64,000 nt of DNA from Pseudacidovorax sp. RU35E (GTDB taxonomy: Bacteria > Pseudomonadota > Gammaproteobacteria > Burkholderiales > Burkholderiaceae_C): contig NZ_FTMY01000019.1 of NCBI RefSeq assembly GCF_900156165.1, forward strand, positions 1-64,000, read 5' to 3'. The notes under the pieces are model-generated. The model was not told where the DNA came from and searched no databases. It saw only the letters and a program-made list of their open reading frames with translations. Position 1 is the first letter of the stretch, and the number at the start of each line of letters is the position of its first letter. Position numbers and translations under genes: made by a program. Below are positions 7,053 to 15,459 of the stretch, piece after piece.

Positions 7053-8021
7053 ATGCTCAAAGGACTGGCCCTCACGCCGCCCGTCATCGGGCGCATCGCC
7101 ATCGGCAAGGTCGTCATCAAGGACGGCAAGCGCTTGCCCGAAAAGGACGACGAATTCACCATCACCACCCAGGTCCAGCGCCAGGGCGGCTGGGTGCTTC
7201 ACCCTCTGGACCAGCAGCTGCGCGCCAAGCTCGCCGAAGGCCTCAAGACCGACGGCGACAAGGAGGTCGCCAAGAAGGAGGCCAAGCTGCGCGCCATCCC
7301 CGTGCGCTTCCTCTTTGACGACCCGGACCTCAACCTGCGCGCCAACTACAGCGTCTTCGACCGGGCCACGGGCCGACCGCTGTGCGTCGGCAACGGCCAG
7401 ACATGCAAACGGGCCACCGCGTCCGGCATCCAGGCCCTGCCCTGCCCCGCGCCGGAAGGTTGCGAGTTGGGCGCCAAGTCCGGCTGCAAGCCCTACGGGC
7501 GGCTGAACGTGCGTATCGGCGACGAGGACGAACTGGGCTCGTTCATCTTCCGCACCACAGGCTTCAACAGCATCCGCACGCTGTCGGCGCGCCTGAAGTA
7601 CTTCCAGGCGCTGTCTGGCGGGCACCTGTCCACGCTGGCGCTGGAGCTTCGGCTGCGCGGCAAGTCCACCACGCGCTCGCACCGCACGCCGATCTATTAC
7701 GTAGATCTGACGGTGCGCGCGGGCAGCAGCCTGACGCAGACGCTGGAGGCAGGACAGGCACTCTGGCGCCAGCGCGAGGAAGCAGGCTTCGACCAGGAAG
7801 CCCTCGACCAGGCAGCGCGGGGTGGTTTCGCCGCCGGGGCGTTCGAGGAATCGCAGGAAGACGGCGCGGCCGTGGTGGACGAGTTCTACCCGGACGCATC
7901 GACCACTGCGGCCCCCTCGGGCACCAGGCAAGCGAAGCAGGCGCCGCCGCCGTCCCTGGGCGAGCGGATGGACCGGCTGCTCTCCCGTTCGGAGACGCCC
8001 GATGCTCAACCCGGCGGATGA
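7053..8021 (+). CDS. Recombination-directionality-factor-like protein (often named hydrolase or metal-binding protein)
   Basis: The 322-aa protein resembles the large Gp3/RDF-like family that is annotated in integrative elements as hydrolase or metal-binding protein. Five cysteines (111, 118, 131, 137, 145) form a likely metal site (CVGNGQTCKR, CPAPEGC). The segment FNSIRTLSARLKYF and YYVDLTVR are further family-like features. The ATG at 7053 follows the TTTCC array; the longer upstream frame is the array itself. Together with the exonuclease it may form a Red-like recombination pair, but direct recombinase activity is not shown for this family. Confidence 0.65.
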   Translation: MLKGLALTPPVIGRIAIGKVVIKDGKRLPEKDDEFTITTQVQRQGGWVLHPLDQQLRAKLAEGLKTDGDKEVAKKEAKLRAIPVRFLFDDPDLNLRANYSVFDRATGRPLCVGNGQTCKRATASGIQALPCPAPEGCELGAKSGCKPYGRLNVRIGDEDELGSFIFRTTGFNSIRTLSARLKYFQALSGGHLSTLALELRLRGKSTTRSHRTPIYYVDLTVRAGSSLTQTLEAGQALWRQREEAGFDQEALDQAARGGFAAGAFEESQEDGAAVVDEFYPDASTTAAPSGTRQAKQAPPPSLGERMDRLLSRSETPDAQPGG

Positions 8022-8643
8022 CCACGTACCGGCGCAGCTCCTGCACCGGTATGTGCCGGGCCTGCGCTTCGACACCACGTTGGCGCTGGAGCAGCCCGGC
8101 ACCAGGGCGCCACGCCGACTCTCAGGCCGTGACCCCTGGGATGAGGTGGACGCCGTCAGAGGTCTGCTGACCGCTGCTACCGCATTTCTGCGGATCCCAC
8201 CGAGGCGCCCGCCGCGCTGGACGACGACCGACCCTGCCGATCCCCTCAGCGTTCAGGCGCTGGCAGCCCGCTGGCTGCCGGAGCTCGACTGCAGTTGGGA
8301 GTCTGAGCCGCCACGCCTGAGTCCGACCAGCTTCCGAGCCATGCTGCTGTGCCTGCACCACCAGGACGGCGTCCGCTGGGCGCTGGTCACCGGCGAGGAA
8401 TGGCTGTCTGGCCGCCAGGAGCGCCCTCGGGCACTTCTGGTGCTGGACGCCCTGCTGCCCTCGCCCTGGGCCACGGGCTACAACGCCCGGCTGGAACTGC
8501 AGCCTAGATCGGCACGCGCCCTCGGCCTGCGCGCCAACCCGCTGAAGCTGCCGCTGGCCTACCGCGGCATCGACGGCATGGCGTTGGCCGTCGAACTGAA
8601 GGGGACGCTCCGTCTGGAGCACCGCCTCACGACTGCGACTTAG
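8002..8643 (+). CDS. Unknown 213-aa protein of the recombination cassette
   Basis: The start overlaps the end of the RDF-like gene by 20 bases, so both are likely on one transcript. No family is recognised. The protein is Trp/Arg/Pro-rich with a middle segment (VRWALVTGEEWLSGRQERPR) and a C-terminal LELQPRSARAL segment. There are no cysteine clusters or membrane segments. The 3' end overlaps the convergent XRE gene by 17 bases. Confidence 0.6.
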   Translation: MLNPADDHVPAQLLHRYVPGLRFDTTLALEQPGTRAPRRLSGRDPWDEVDAVRGLLTAATAFLRIPPRRPPRWTTTDPADPLSVQALAARWLPELDCSWESEPPRLSPTSFRAMLLCLHHQDGVRWALVTGEEWLSGRQERPRALLVLDALLPSPWATGYNARLELQPRSARALGLRANPLKLPLAYRGIDGMALAVELKGTLRLEHRLTTAT

Positions 8644-8959
8644 CGCGGGGCCGCCGCTCGGCCGGGTAGACGCGCGCCTTGCGCGGCGCCCGCGTCGCCG
8701 TCTCGTCCAGCCCGCGCAGCTTCGGCAGCGCGGGATCGAGCAGCTCGTGCGGCAGCGTGTCGATGGCCTTGGCCAGCCGCTCGATGTTGTCGATCGAGAT
8801 GTTGCGCTCCCCGCGCTCCAGCGAGCCGATGAAGGTGCGGTCCAACTGCGCCTCAGCGGCCATCGCCTCCTGCGACATGTCCTTGCTCACCCGCACGAGC
8901 CGCACGTTGCGGGCGAACACCTCGCGCAGGGTCTTCGGGGGCAGCTTGGCTTGCGGCAT
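8627..8959 (-). CDS. XRE-family helix-turn-helix regulator
   Basis: The 110-aa protein has a classic HTH_3 domain at about residues 12-68, with SQEAMAAEAQLDRTFIGSLERG as helices 2-3 and NISIDNIERLAKAIDT after them. A basic C-terminal tail follows. It is the only leftward gene in the cassette row, so it probably controls its own promoter and the rightward genes from 9113. The ACACTGTGT palindrome at 8993-9001 is a candidate operator. Confidence 0.85.
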   Translation of the reverse strand: MPQAKLPPKTLREVFARNVRLVRVSKDMSQEAMAAEAQLDRTFIGSLERGERNISIDNIERLAKAIDTLPHELLDPALPKLRGLDETATRAPRKARVYPAERRPRAKSQS

Positions 8960-8992
8960 CGCGCTGATCGTCCAGCGCTGTTGCGTTTGAAT

Positions 8993-9001
8993 ACACTGTG
9001 T
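8993..9001. promoter_or_regulatory. Candidate operator of the XRE regulator
   Basis: The odd-centred palindrome ACACTGTGT lies 34 bases upstream of the XRE start and in front of the rightward membrane-protein gene, embedded in an AT-richer promoter-like stretch (8986-9020). Assignment is by position only. Confidence 0.35.
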
Positions 9002-9112
9002 TTAAGTACCATTTAAAGTCAACGAAAGGCTGGTCTTTCTGCACTTTCACTCTTGCTCCCCGTCGTCCTCCCTCACCTTCCGTCAACAACCCTTCACTTC
9101 ACCTGCACCACC

Positions 9113-9322
9113 ATGACCCTCAAAGGAAAAATCTTCTCCGGCTACGGCGCCATCGGCCTGCTCTTCTGGGCCTACTTCGTTCTCGTGGACGGCCATCGGG
9201 CAGCCTTCGCTTTTGGCAAGGCCCTCGTCTGGCCCCTCACCATGTTCCCCGCCCTAGGCGCCTTCATGGGCGTCGTCGTGCTCTTTCTCATCATTGGGGC
9301 CATCGTCCTGCTCTACCGGTGA
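9113..9322 (+). CDS. Small two-span inner membrane protein
   Basis: The 69-aa protein has two hydrophobic segments (about residues 10-28 and 38-67) and little else. The start ATG at 9113 gives a normal short N-terminus; upstream frame sequence overlaps the regulatory region. It overlaps the possible GTG start of the lipoprotein gene by four bases. Function is unknown. Confidence 0.6.
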   Translation: MTLKGKIFSGYGAIGLLFWAYFVLVDGHRAAFAFGKALVWPLTMFPALGAFMGVVVLFLIIGAIVLLYR

Positions 9323-9330
9323 GCGACGGC

Positions 9331-9657
9331 ATGCGACGCACTGTCCTGACTGTCGCCGCCCTTGCGGCGGCCGTGCTCGCGGCAGGCTGCTCCAGCGATG
9401 AGCGCCGCTTCTACGAGGCCTACAAGTGCGCCAAGGTGGCGACCATGATGGCGCGCCCTGCCGAGGCCGCCATGGCAACGGCCCGGATCGCCGTGCTCAT
9501 CCAGACCAAGGACGTCAGCAACATCAGCATGGCGCGCATGGCGCAGCGGCTGGACGACGACCTGGCGCTGCACCGGCTCAGTCCATCGGGCCAGGCCCGC
9601 GCGCTGCTGGATGTCTACGACTCCGGCACCTGCACCAAGCTCTACGCGCCGTCATAA
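9331..9657 (+). CDS. Small lipoprotein
   Basis: The 108-aa protein has a lipoprotein signal (MRRTVLTVAALAAAVLAAGC) with a lipobox LAAGC and cysteine at residue 20. A mature, Ala/Met-rich helical domain with one more Cys pair (YKCAK, GTCTK) follows. A GTG at 9319 that overlaps the previous stop is an alternative start. It may sit in the cell envelope as part of a mobile-element function, but no family is recognised. Confidence 0.7.
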   Translation: MRRTVLTVAALAAAVLAAGCSSDERRFYEAYKCAKVATMMARPAEAAMATARIAVLIQTKDVSNISMARMAQRLDDDLALHRLSPSGQARALLDVYDSGTCTKLYAPS

Positions 9658-9660
9658 AGC

Positions 9661-9720
9661 CGCTCGCCCACCCTGGTTCGTCCGGGGTGGGCGAGCGTGC
9701 TTTGTCTCTTCTCTTTTTTT
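9661..9720 (+). terminator. Intrinsic terminator after the lipoprotein gene
   Basis: A perfect 13-bp stem (CGCTCGCCCACCC, 9661-9673, with 9685-9697) is followed by a pyrimidine-rich tract ending in seven Ts. Confidence 0.8.
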
Positions 9721-9725
9721 GCGTC

Positions 9726-10886
9726 ATGAACCACTACGAAGTTCTTGGGGTGCGGCCCACGGCGTCGCCGCAGGAGATCGAGCTCGCCTATCGGGCGCGG
9801 CGCACGCAGTACCACCCGGACAAGTATCCGCAGGCGGACGAGGCCACGGTGCGATGGGCGACCGAGCAGATGCAGCAGGTCAATGAGGCCTTCGAGACGC
9901 TGTCGGACGCTGATGCCCGGGCACGGTACGACGCGGGGCGGCAGGCCGAGGGAGGCAGGGCCACCGACGCTCGGCCGCAGAGGCCGCCGAAGCGGGAGGC
10001 AGCCGCTGCGCCGGCACCAGCGCCAGCCCCCGCGCCCGTATCGCTCGCGGCCTTGCTGAAGCAGCGCCTGGGCGGGGTGACGTTCACACGGGTCTACCTG
10101 GCGCCTTACATCCCGCCCAAAAAGCTGACCGGTGCGGGCAGCAGCATCGTGCTGGGTGAAGGCGATGACAAGGTGCTCGTGCTGATCGACGCGACCGTCT
10201 TCGGCGGTGCGAAGGAAGGCATCGTCCTCACCGAGGAGGGCATTCACTTCAAGGAGCTCGGCTCGTCCGCGCAGCGGCGATTCTGGGAGGACATCCGGGA
10301 AGTGGAAGTGCGCGGCACCAAGGTGCTGGTCAACGGCAGCGCGATCGCCGACTGCACGATGTGCGAGAAGCGCGAGCTCCTGCAGGTCTTCGGGGTAGTG
10401 CGGGAGTTCCTGCTGGCACGGCATGCGGCGACGAGCTCGCCCGCCCGGACGGCCGAGATGATGCGGCGGGCGCAGCAGTCGGACACGCCCTGGACAAACC
10501 CGGTGGTGTGCCAGGAGATCTTCAACATCGCCAGGCAGAGGGTGCTGCAGCTGTCGGACCTGATGGAGCCGTTCGAGGCCGAGTACGGCGAGGAAATCCT
10601 GAACCGGGAGGAATTGGCGGAGTTCTTCGCGACGGCCGGTGCGGCGATTCAGGATCCGTCCAAGGCGCAGCGGGCTTTTCAGTTTTTGGTCGACACGGGC
10701 TCGCTGTGCGAGCTGGCCATCGAGTGCGCCGAGGAAGACCAGCCGCCTTCAGATCGCGATGCGCTCAATGGTCCATTGCAGGAGCCTCAGGCAGTGCGCC
10801 ATCTGCGGCAGATTGTTCGGGGCATCGTAGAAAGTAGAGACCAGAACCATCGATCAGCCCAGGCACGGCAGTTCTTCGACCGGTAG
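9726..10886 (+). CDS. J-domain (DnaJ-like) protein
   Basis: The 386-aa protein starts with a J domain (residues 2-66) with the HPD signature at 30-32. A Pro/Ala-rich linker (about 85-105) leads to a middle domain with alternating beta segments (VLVLIDATVFGG, REVEVRGTKVLVNG) and a helical C-terminus. J-proteins recruit and stimulate Hsp70 (DnaK). The non-J part is not a known DnaJ type, so the client or partner is unknown. The last 40 residues overlap a low-complexity zone just before the IS30 fragment and the C-terminus could have been altered by it. Confidence 0.8.
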   Translation: MNHYEVLGVRPTASPQEIELAYRARRTQYHPDKYPQADEATVRWATEQMQQVNEAFETLSDADARARYDAGRQAEGGRATDARPQRPPKREAAAAPAPAPAPAPVSLAALLKQRLGGVTFTRVYLAPYIPPKKLTGAGSSIVLGEGDDKVLVLIDATVFGGAKEGIVLTEEGIHFKELGSSAQRRFWEDIREVEVRGTKVLVNGSAIADCTMCEKRELLQVFGVVREFLLARHAATSSPARTAEMMRRAQQSDTPWTNPVVCQEIFNIARQRVLQLSDLMEPFEAEYGEEILNREELAEFFATAGAAIQDPSKAQRAFQFLVDTGSLCELAIECAEEDQPPSDRDALNGPLQEPQAVRHLRQIVRGIVESRDQNHRSAQARQFFDR

Positions 10887-10896
10887 CGCAGGCGTC

Positions 10897-11329
10897 CTAG
10901 TCGTCGCCTGCGTCGACCAGTTCGCGCTTGAGCTCGCTCACGGGCTGGGCGTAGACGCAGTTGTAGATCGTCTCGTGCGACACGCGGTAAGGGTGCCTCT
11001 GGAGGCAGAGGCTCGCCAGTGTCAGGGCAATCTGCTCGGGCGACCAGCGCAGGCCCAGGCAATGACGGATGACACCGAACATGACGCCCTGGGGATCGAG
11101 CTTGCGGGCGGGGCGCCCCCGCGCCTGCAATGCTGGCAACGGCTGCGCGCAGTGGTGCTGGCGTAGCCTGAGAAGTCGGCGTTGCGTTGCAATTCACGGC
11201 TGACGGTGGACGGCGAGCCTTGCAGACCTTGCGCGATGGCACGCACGCCCAGGCCCTGCTGGCGCGACTGACCAGCGTCACACGGTCTTCGGGCTGGAGT
11301 TGGCGGTATCTCTTCGAGGCAAGTGGCAT
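10897..11329 (-). pseudogene. Decayed IS30-family transposase (N-terminal half)
   Basis: Three successive minus-strand frames together give an IS30-type N-terminus: MPLASKRYRQLQPEDRVTL, then GVRAIAQGLQGSPSTVSREL (helix-turn-helix), then WSPEQIALTL and YRVSHETIYNCVYA. At least two frameshifts separate them. The coding match ends with a stop at 10897 and the DDE catalytic half is absent, so the element is inactive. Confidence 0.8.
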
Positions 11330-11928
11330 CTTCTGACCTTAGCGGGGAGCAGGTGCTGCACTTCAGGTTTGAATCCGCCGATTGATGAGTAGACCTATTT
11401 GATTCGGTCGCCTGGTCCAAAGTGCGCCCGCAGGCGAAGGAGCGGTGGATGGCGGGCCTCTCGCGCAAGCACGACTGCATACGAGAAGCGGCGTGCCTCA
11501 GCCGCCATCCATGTATCGCCGTACGATGTCGAACTCATTGCCCTCAGACCAGCATGCGTTGAAGCATCCCAGGGCAGATGCATCAAGCGTAGCCAGCACC
11601 CGGCTGCGGCCGAGTCGAAAGCTGACGCAGTAGTCTCGTCCGGTCATGGCCACTCTCCAAGAGTGCGAGGTACGGCGCTGCTCACGGGCCGCCACGTCAG
11701 GACAAATGCAGGTCTTGTTGCTGGCTTGCTGATCTCATGCAGGACTTGTAGTGTTGGGATCGCCGGTCCGTGTCAGACTTTCCTCGCGCGGCTTGCGGAG
11801 CAACGCTGTTCAAGAAGGTCGACAAGTTGGCGCGCAGCATCAAGGCTGGAGCGCTTTCCGCAAGGAGCTTTTCCAAAGTCGAGGCGACACAAGGAGGTCG
11901 CTCAGACAGTCCTCTTGAACAACCCTCT
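11330..11928. other. Stretch without a supported gene
   Basis: Frames on both strands (for example 11498-11695 minus, 11399-12016 plus) lack family features. The stretch may include the outer end of the IS30 copy and marks the transition from the accessory island to the LigD region. Confidence 0.45.
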
Positions 11929-14460
11929 TCACCGGTGTGCAGCAGCCAGTATCTTGGCCGCCTGCGCAATCGCCTGCCGGCTCTTCCAGTACGCCGCCCA
12001 CGGATCGCTCTTCTGAAACGACAGGTACTCCCGCGTCGTAAGCACGGTCCACTGTGCACCGCTCTTCACATCGCCGAGTTGCTCCCAGGCGATGGGCATG
12101 GACACGCCCATGCCCGGTCTTGAACGCGCAGAGAAGGCCGCGGCCGTGGTCTGTCCATGCCCGTTGCGCAGATAGTCGATGAAGATCCGGCCCCTGCGGT
12201 TGCTCGGTCCGCTCTTTGCCACGAAGCGCTGCGGGATCACGCGTGCCATGTGCGCCACGACGTCCAGCGAGAACTGCTTAACGGCGTCGAAGGCCAGACG
12301 GGGCTGGATCGGCACGACCACATGCAGGCCCTTGCCGCCCGAGGTCTTGAGCCAAGCCTCGAGCCCCAGCTCCTGCAACAAGGTCCGGGTCAGCAGGGCC
12401 GCTTCCTGCAACTCGGCCCAGCTCACGCCCTCCCCCGGGTCTAGGTCGAACACGATCCGGTCCGGCCGGTCGATTTTTCGGGCGGTCGAATTCCAGGTGT
12501 GGAACTCGACGGTGTTCATCTGTGCCGCCGCCACCAAGGCCTTTGCGCTGTCCACCACGAGCAGGGCCGCATGCCCGGGCCAGAGTTCGGGGTCGAGCTG
12601 GCCGAGGCCGGGCACGCGTGTCTCTGGATGCTTCTGGAAGAACAGCTGCCCGGTCACGCCTTGCGGTGCCCGCACCAGGGACACCGGCCTGCGCGCGAGG
12701 TGGGGCAGCATCCACTCGGCCACGCTCTCGTAGTAGCGCACCAGGTCCACCTTGCGCAGGCCCGTCGAGGGGTCGATGACGCGCTCCGGGTGCGTCACCA
12801 CCACAGGCGTGGTCAACTTCGCCTTGCGCGGCCTGGCCGTTTTTTTCGCCGGCTGTTCGATCCCGATGTCCTGCGGCGGCTTGTCGGCGCGCACGCCCTT
12901 GAAGATGGCATGACGCACGTGCCGCTCGGGCGTCCATTCGGCGAACGCGACCTCGACCACCATCTCGGCACGCACCCACTGCTCGCTGCCGGCCGTGCGC
13001 CGGGACCAGCGCCCCGGCTTCACTGTGCCAGGGTCGACCGCGGGCGTGTCGGTCGCCAACACCTGAAGCCTGTCATAGAGCACCCGTGCCGTCGCCGAGT
13101 CGAAGCCAGTCCCGACATTGCCCACGTATCGCAGCGCATCGCCCTCGTACACCGCCAACAACAGGCCGCCCACCGCATTGGTCGTTCCGCCTCGCACCGT
13201 GTAGCCCACCACCACGAACTCCTGCCGCTTCTGGCACTTTAGCTTGAGCCACGTGTCGGAGCGTTCGGACACATACGGGGCCCGCGGATCCTTGAGGATC
13301 AGGCCTTCGAGGCCCAGCTGACAGGCCGCACCCAGCAACTGCGAGGGCTCGGCATCCAGGGCTTCGCTGAAGCGCACCCGGTCGGAGCCTCGCTCCTTCA
13401 TGAGTTCCTTCAGCACCACGCGGCGGCTTCGGAGCGGCACGGCGCGCAGGTCCGTGTCGCCCACATAGGGCAGGTCGAAGACGAAATAGGTGATGGCTTC
13501 GCCCTTCGCGCTGTCGATGGCGTTCTGCAGCGCGTTGAAACTGGGCACGCCCTGGCTGTCCGCGACCACGATCTCTCCGTCGATCCAGGCATCGACCAGG
13601 CCCATCGCATCGACGGCATCGGCAAGGCTCTGGAGCTTTTCCGTCCAGTCGTGGCCATTGCGCGTCAAGAGTCTGCTGCGGCCTTGCTCGATGCGGGCCA
13701 GCAGGCGGTAACCGTCGAACTTGTTCTCGGCGATCCAGTCGCCCTCCGGCACCTGCTCGGTGAGCCGGGCGAGTTGCGGCGCGAGGGTCTTGGGCAGCTT
13801 CCTGATCGACAGCGCATTGGTGAGGTCCGGCGCTTCGTCCTTGCGGGGCGGCGGCGCTCTGGGCTCACGCTCTTCGACAAGCCCCAAAGGATGCGCGACC
13901 ACGCTGTCCGGCAATGCGGTGACGACGTCGTAGTCGGTGGAAGAGCGTGCCCAAGCGTCGCCCTTCTTCTTGAAGAGCATCCACTGGTCCTGCTTCTTCT
14001 CCCGCGGCTTGGAGATGCGAACCAGCTCCCAGAGGCCGGCCAGCTTCTGGCCGTGCAGTCGGAAGAGGATCTTGCCCACCTCCAACCCCTCCCGAGCGTC
14101 GCCAACCGGCTCCCAGGTGCCCCGATCCCAGACGATCACCTCGCCAGCGCCATACTGCTTGGCAGGAATGCTGCCCTCGAAGCTGTTGTAGCCAATTGGA
14201 TGGTCTTCGACCTGGATGGCCATGGACTTCACCGCGGGGTCGTAGGAGGGCCCCTTGGGCACGGCCCAACTCAACATTACCCCATCAAGCTCTAGCCTGA
14301 AGTCGTAATGCAGTCGGCTCGCCCAGTGCTTCTGGATGACGAAGCTCAGCGCCGTTGAAGCGCCCTGCTCCTCCTGCCCACGCGGCTCGGGCGTCAGGGC
14401 GAAGTTCCGCTTGGCGGTGTACGCCTGCAGCCCGCGCTTCTGGCGCATGGGGGCGGGCAT
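11929..14460 (-). CDS. ligD: ATP-dependent DNA ligase D (NHEJ ligase/polymerase)
   Basis: The 843-aa protein has all three LigD domains: a 3'-phosphoesterase domain (about 38-170, with His45, His51, Asp53 and His87), an ATP-dependent ligase domain (about 225-530, nucleotidyl-lysine Lys247 in ENKFDGYR) and a primase-like polymerase domain (about 555-835, with VFDLDPGEG carrying the metal-binding aspartates). It joins double-strand breaks with Ku, which is not in this window. Length is normal for Burkholderiales. A DUF3606 gene lies directly upstream and is probably cotranscribed. Confidence 0.95.
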   Translation of the reverse strand: MPAPMRQKRGLQAYTAKRNFALTPEPRGQEEQGASTALSFVIQKHWASRLHYDFRLELDGVMLSWAVPKGPSYDPAVKSMAIQVEDHPIGYNSFEGSIPAKQYGAGEVIVWDRGTWEPVGDAREGLEVGKILFRLHGQKLAGLWELVRISKPREKKQDQWMLFKKKGDAWARSSTDYDVVTALPDSVVAHPLGLVEEREPRAPPPRKDEAPDLTNALSIRKLPKTLAPQLARLTEQVPEGDWIAENKFDGYRLLARIEQGRSRLLTRNGHDWTEKLQSLADAVDAMGLVDAWIDGEIVVADSQGVPSFNALQNAIDSAKGEAITYFVFDLPYVGDTDLRAVPLRSRRVVLKELMKERGSDRVRFSEALDAEPSQLLGAACQLGLEGLILKDPRAPYVSERSDTWLKLKCQKRQEFVVVGYTVRGGTTNAVGGLLLAVYEGDALRYVGNVGTGFDSATARVLYDRLQVLATDTPAVDPGTVKPGRWSRRTAGSEQWVRAEMVVEVAFAEWTPERHVRHAIFKGVRADKPPQDIGIEQPAKKTARPRKAKLTTPVVVTHPERVIDPSTGLRKVDLVRYYESVAEWMLPHLARRPVSLVRAPQGVTGQLFFQKHPETRVPGLGQLDPELWPGHAALLVVDSAKALVAAAQMNTVEFHTWNSTARKIDRPDRIVFDLDPGEGVSWAELQEAALLTRTLLQELGLEAWLKTSGGKGLHVVVPIQPRLAFDAVKQFSLDVVAHMARVIPQRFVAKSGPSNRRGRIFIDYLRNGHGQTTAAAFSARSRPGMGVSMPIAWEQLGDVKSGAQWTVLTTREYLSFQKSDPWAAYWKSRQAIAQAAKILAAAHR

Positions 14461-14468
14461 GCGCGGCT

Positions 14469-14660
14469 CTAATTCTTCTCTGCGCTCAGGTACTGCTCGA
14501 CGTTCTTGGCTTCAGGACCCACAGCCTTCACCGCCGTGCGCAACTGGTCCGGCGTTACGCCGAACTTTTTGGCCCAGTCATGGACTTCATAGTCCTCGTG
14601 GATGTTGATGCGGCTGCGGTCCTGCCCATGAGCTTGCGTGCGGTCGTCAGACATAGTCAT
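14469..14660 (-). CDS. DUF3606 small protein
   Basis: The 63-aa protein contains the DUF3606 pattern: an N-terminal DRSRINIHEDYEVHDWAKKF segment followed by GVTPDQLRTAVKAVG. These small acidic proteins are common in proteobacteria and of unknown function. It ends 8 bases before ligD in the same direction, suggesting a shared transcript, perhaps linked to stress or stationary phase. Confidence 0.85.
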   Translation of the reverse strand: MTMSDDRTQAHGQDRSRINIHEDYEVHDWAKKFGVTPDQLRTAVKAVGPEAKNVEQYLSAEKN

Positions 14661-15054
14661 CTCCTTTGGATCTGAAGAAGACCATGCGTCCCGTCAAGCC
14701 GCAACTGCGGCAGGCAGATCTTGGTGCGCGCCCCGTCCTACAGTCCCCGATCACCAACTCCGCGTGAACATCCTCATAGCCGTGGGGCCGCTTTCACGCA
14801 ACAAACACCGGTGATGCTTGGTTCATGGTTCGACCTGTCCTGCTGCGCCGTCAGCGCGATGCGTCGATCCTAGCCTCGGCGCCCCGTTCCGCACGTGGGA
14901 GCACCCGACCCTTACACAGGTCCCACCCCAGCCCGAACTGACTCAGGGCAGATAGCGTTTGGCAATTCTGGCTTCAGATCGAGGAAGGCTTGGACGGGAT
15001 TTGCAGACCATCCAAGCATTCCCGATGCTGATTAACCAATCCGGCCGGCCGGCA
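14661..15054. other. Intergenic stretch, no gene seen
   Basis: This 394-base stretch separates the DUF3606/ligD pair from the RidA gene end. I see no frame with a family pattern, no tRNA and no clear hairpin. It should contain the promoter of the DUF3606-ligD pair. Confidence 0.5.
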
Positions 15055-15459
15055 TCAGGCTAATGCCAGCGCGATCGCCTCGATCTCGACCTTCAGGCCG
15101 AAATGCAGCGCGCTCGTGGGCACCACAGCCCGCGCCGGGCGCGAGGCACCGGCCCATTCGGCGTAGATCGCATTGAAGGCCGGCCAGTTGCCGATATCGT
15201 CAACATACACCCGCACCTGCAGCAATCGGTCGATGCCGCTGCCCGCGGCTGCGAGCGTTGCGGCGAGGTTGGCGAGCGTCTGGCGTGCCTGCATCTCGAA
15301 GGGCGCATCAGTAAGGCGGGTGCCGTCTGGTTTAACCGGCAACTGGCCGGAGACGAACACCAGCCCGGCCCCCACGCTCGCTTGGCTGTAGTGGCCACCG
15401 GGCAGCGCGAGCGCCGGCACGTCGATGGCGCGAAGGTTGGTCGTTGCATCACCAGCCAT
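15055..15459 (-). CDS. RidA-family enamine/imine deaminase
   Basis: The 134-aa protein is a typical single-domain RidA (YjgF/YER057c) protein: VFVSGQLPVKPDG near residue 35, TLANLAATLAAAGS in the middle and RPARAVVPTSAL plus VEIEAIALAL at the end. The arginine in ARAVV matches the Arg that binds the substrate carboxylate. RidA proteins hydrolyse 2-aminoacrylate and related enamines. Here it overlaps by 11 bases the gene of a PLP enzyme that would release such intermediates, so a clean-up role in the same pathway is likely. Confidence 0.9.
   Translation of the reverse strand: MAGDATTNLRAIDVPALALPGGHYSQASVGAGLVFVSGQLPVKPDGTRLTDAPFEMQARQTLANLAATLAAAGSGIDRLLQVRVYVDDIGNWPAFNAIYAEWAGASRPARAVVPTSALHFGLKVEIEAIALALA

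Noticed and set aside
591-10886. Calling the whole left region a complete ICE or prophage
   Set aside because: No integrase, relaxase, type IV secretion, capsid or attachment-site pair is visible in the window; only element-type cargo genes are seen.
11399-12016. 205-aa plus-strand frame before ligD
   Set aside because: It overlaps the ligD 3' end, has mixed composition and no motif.
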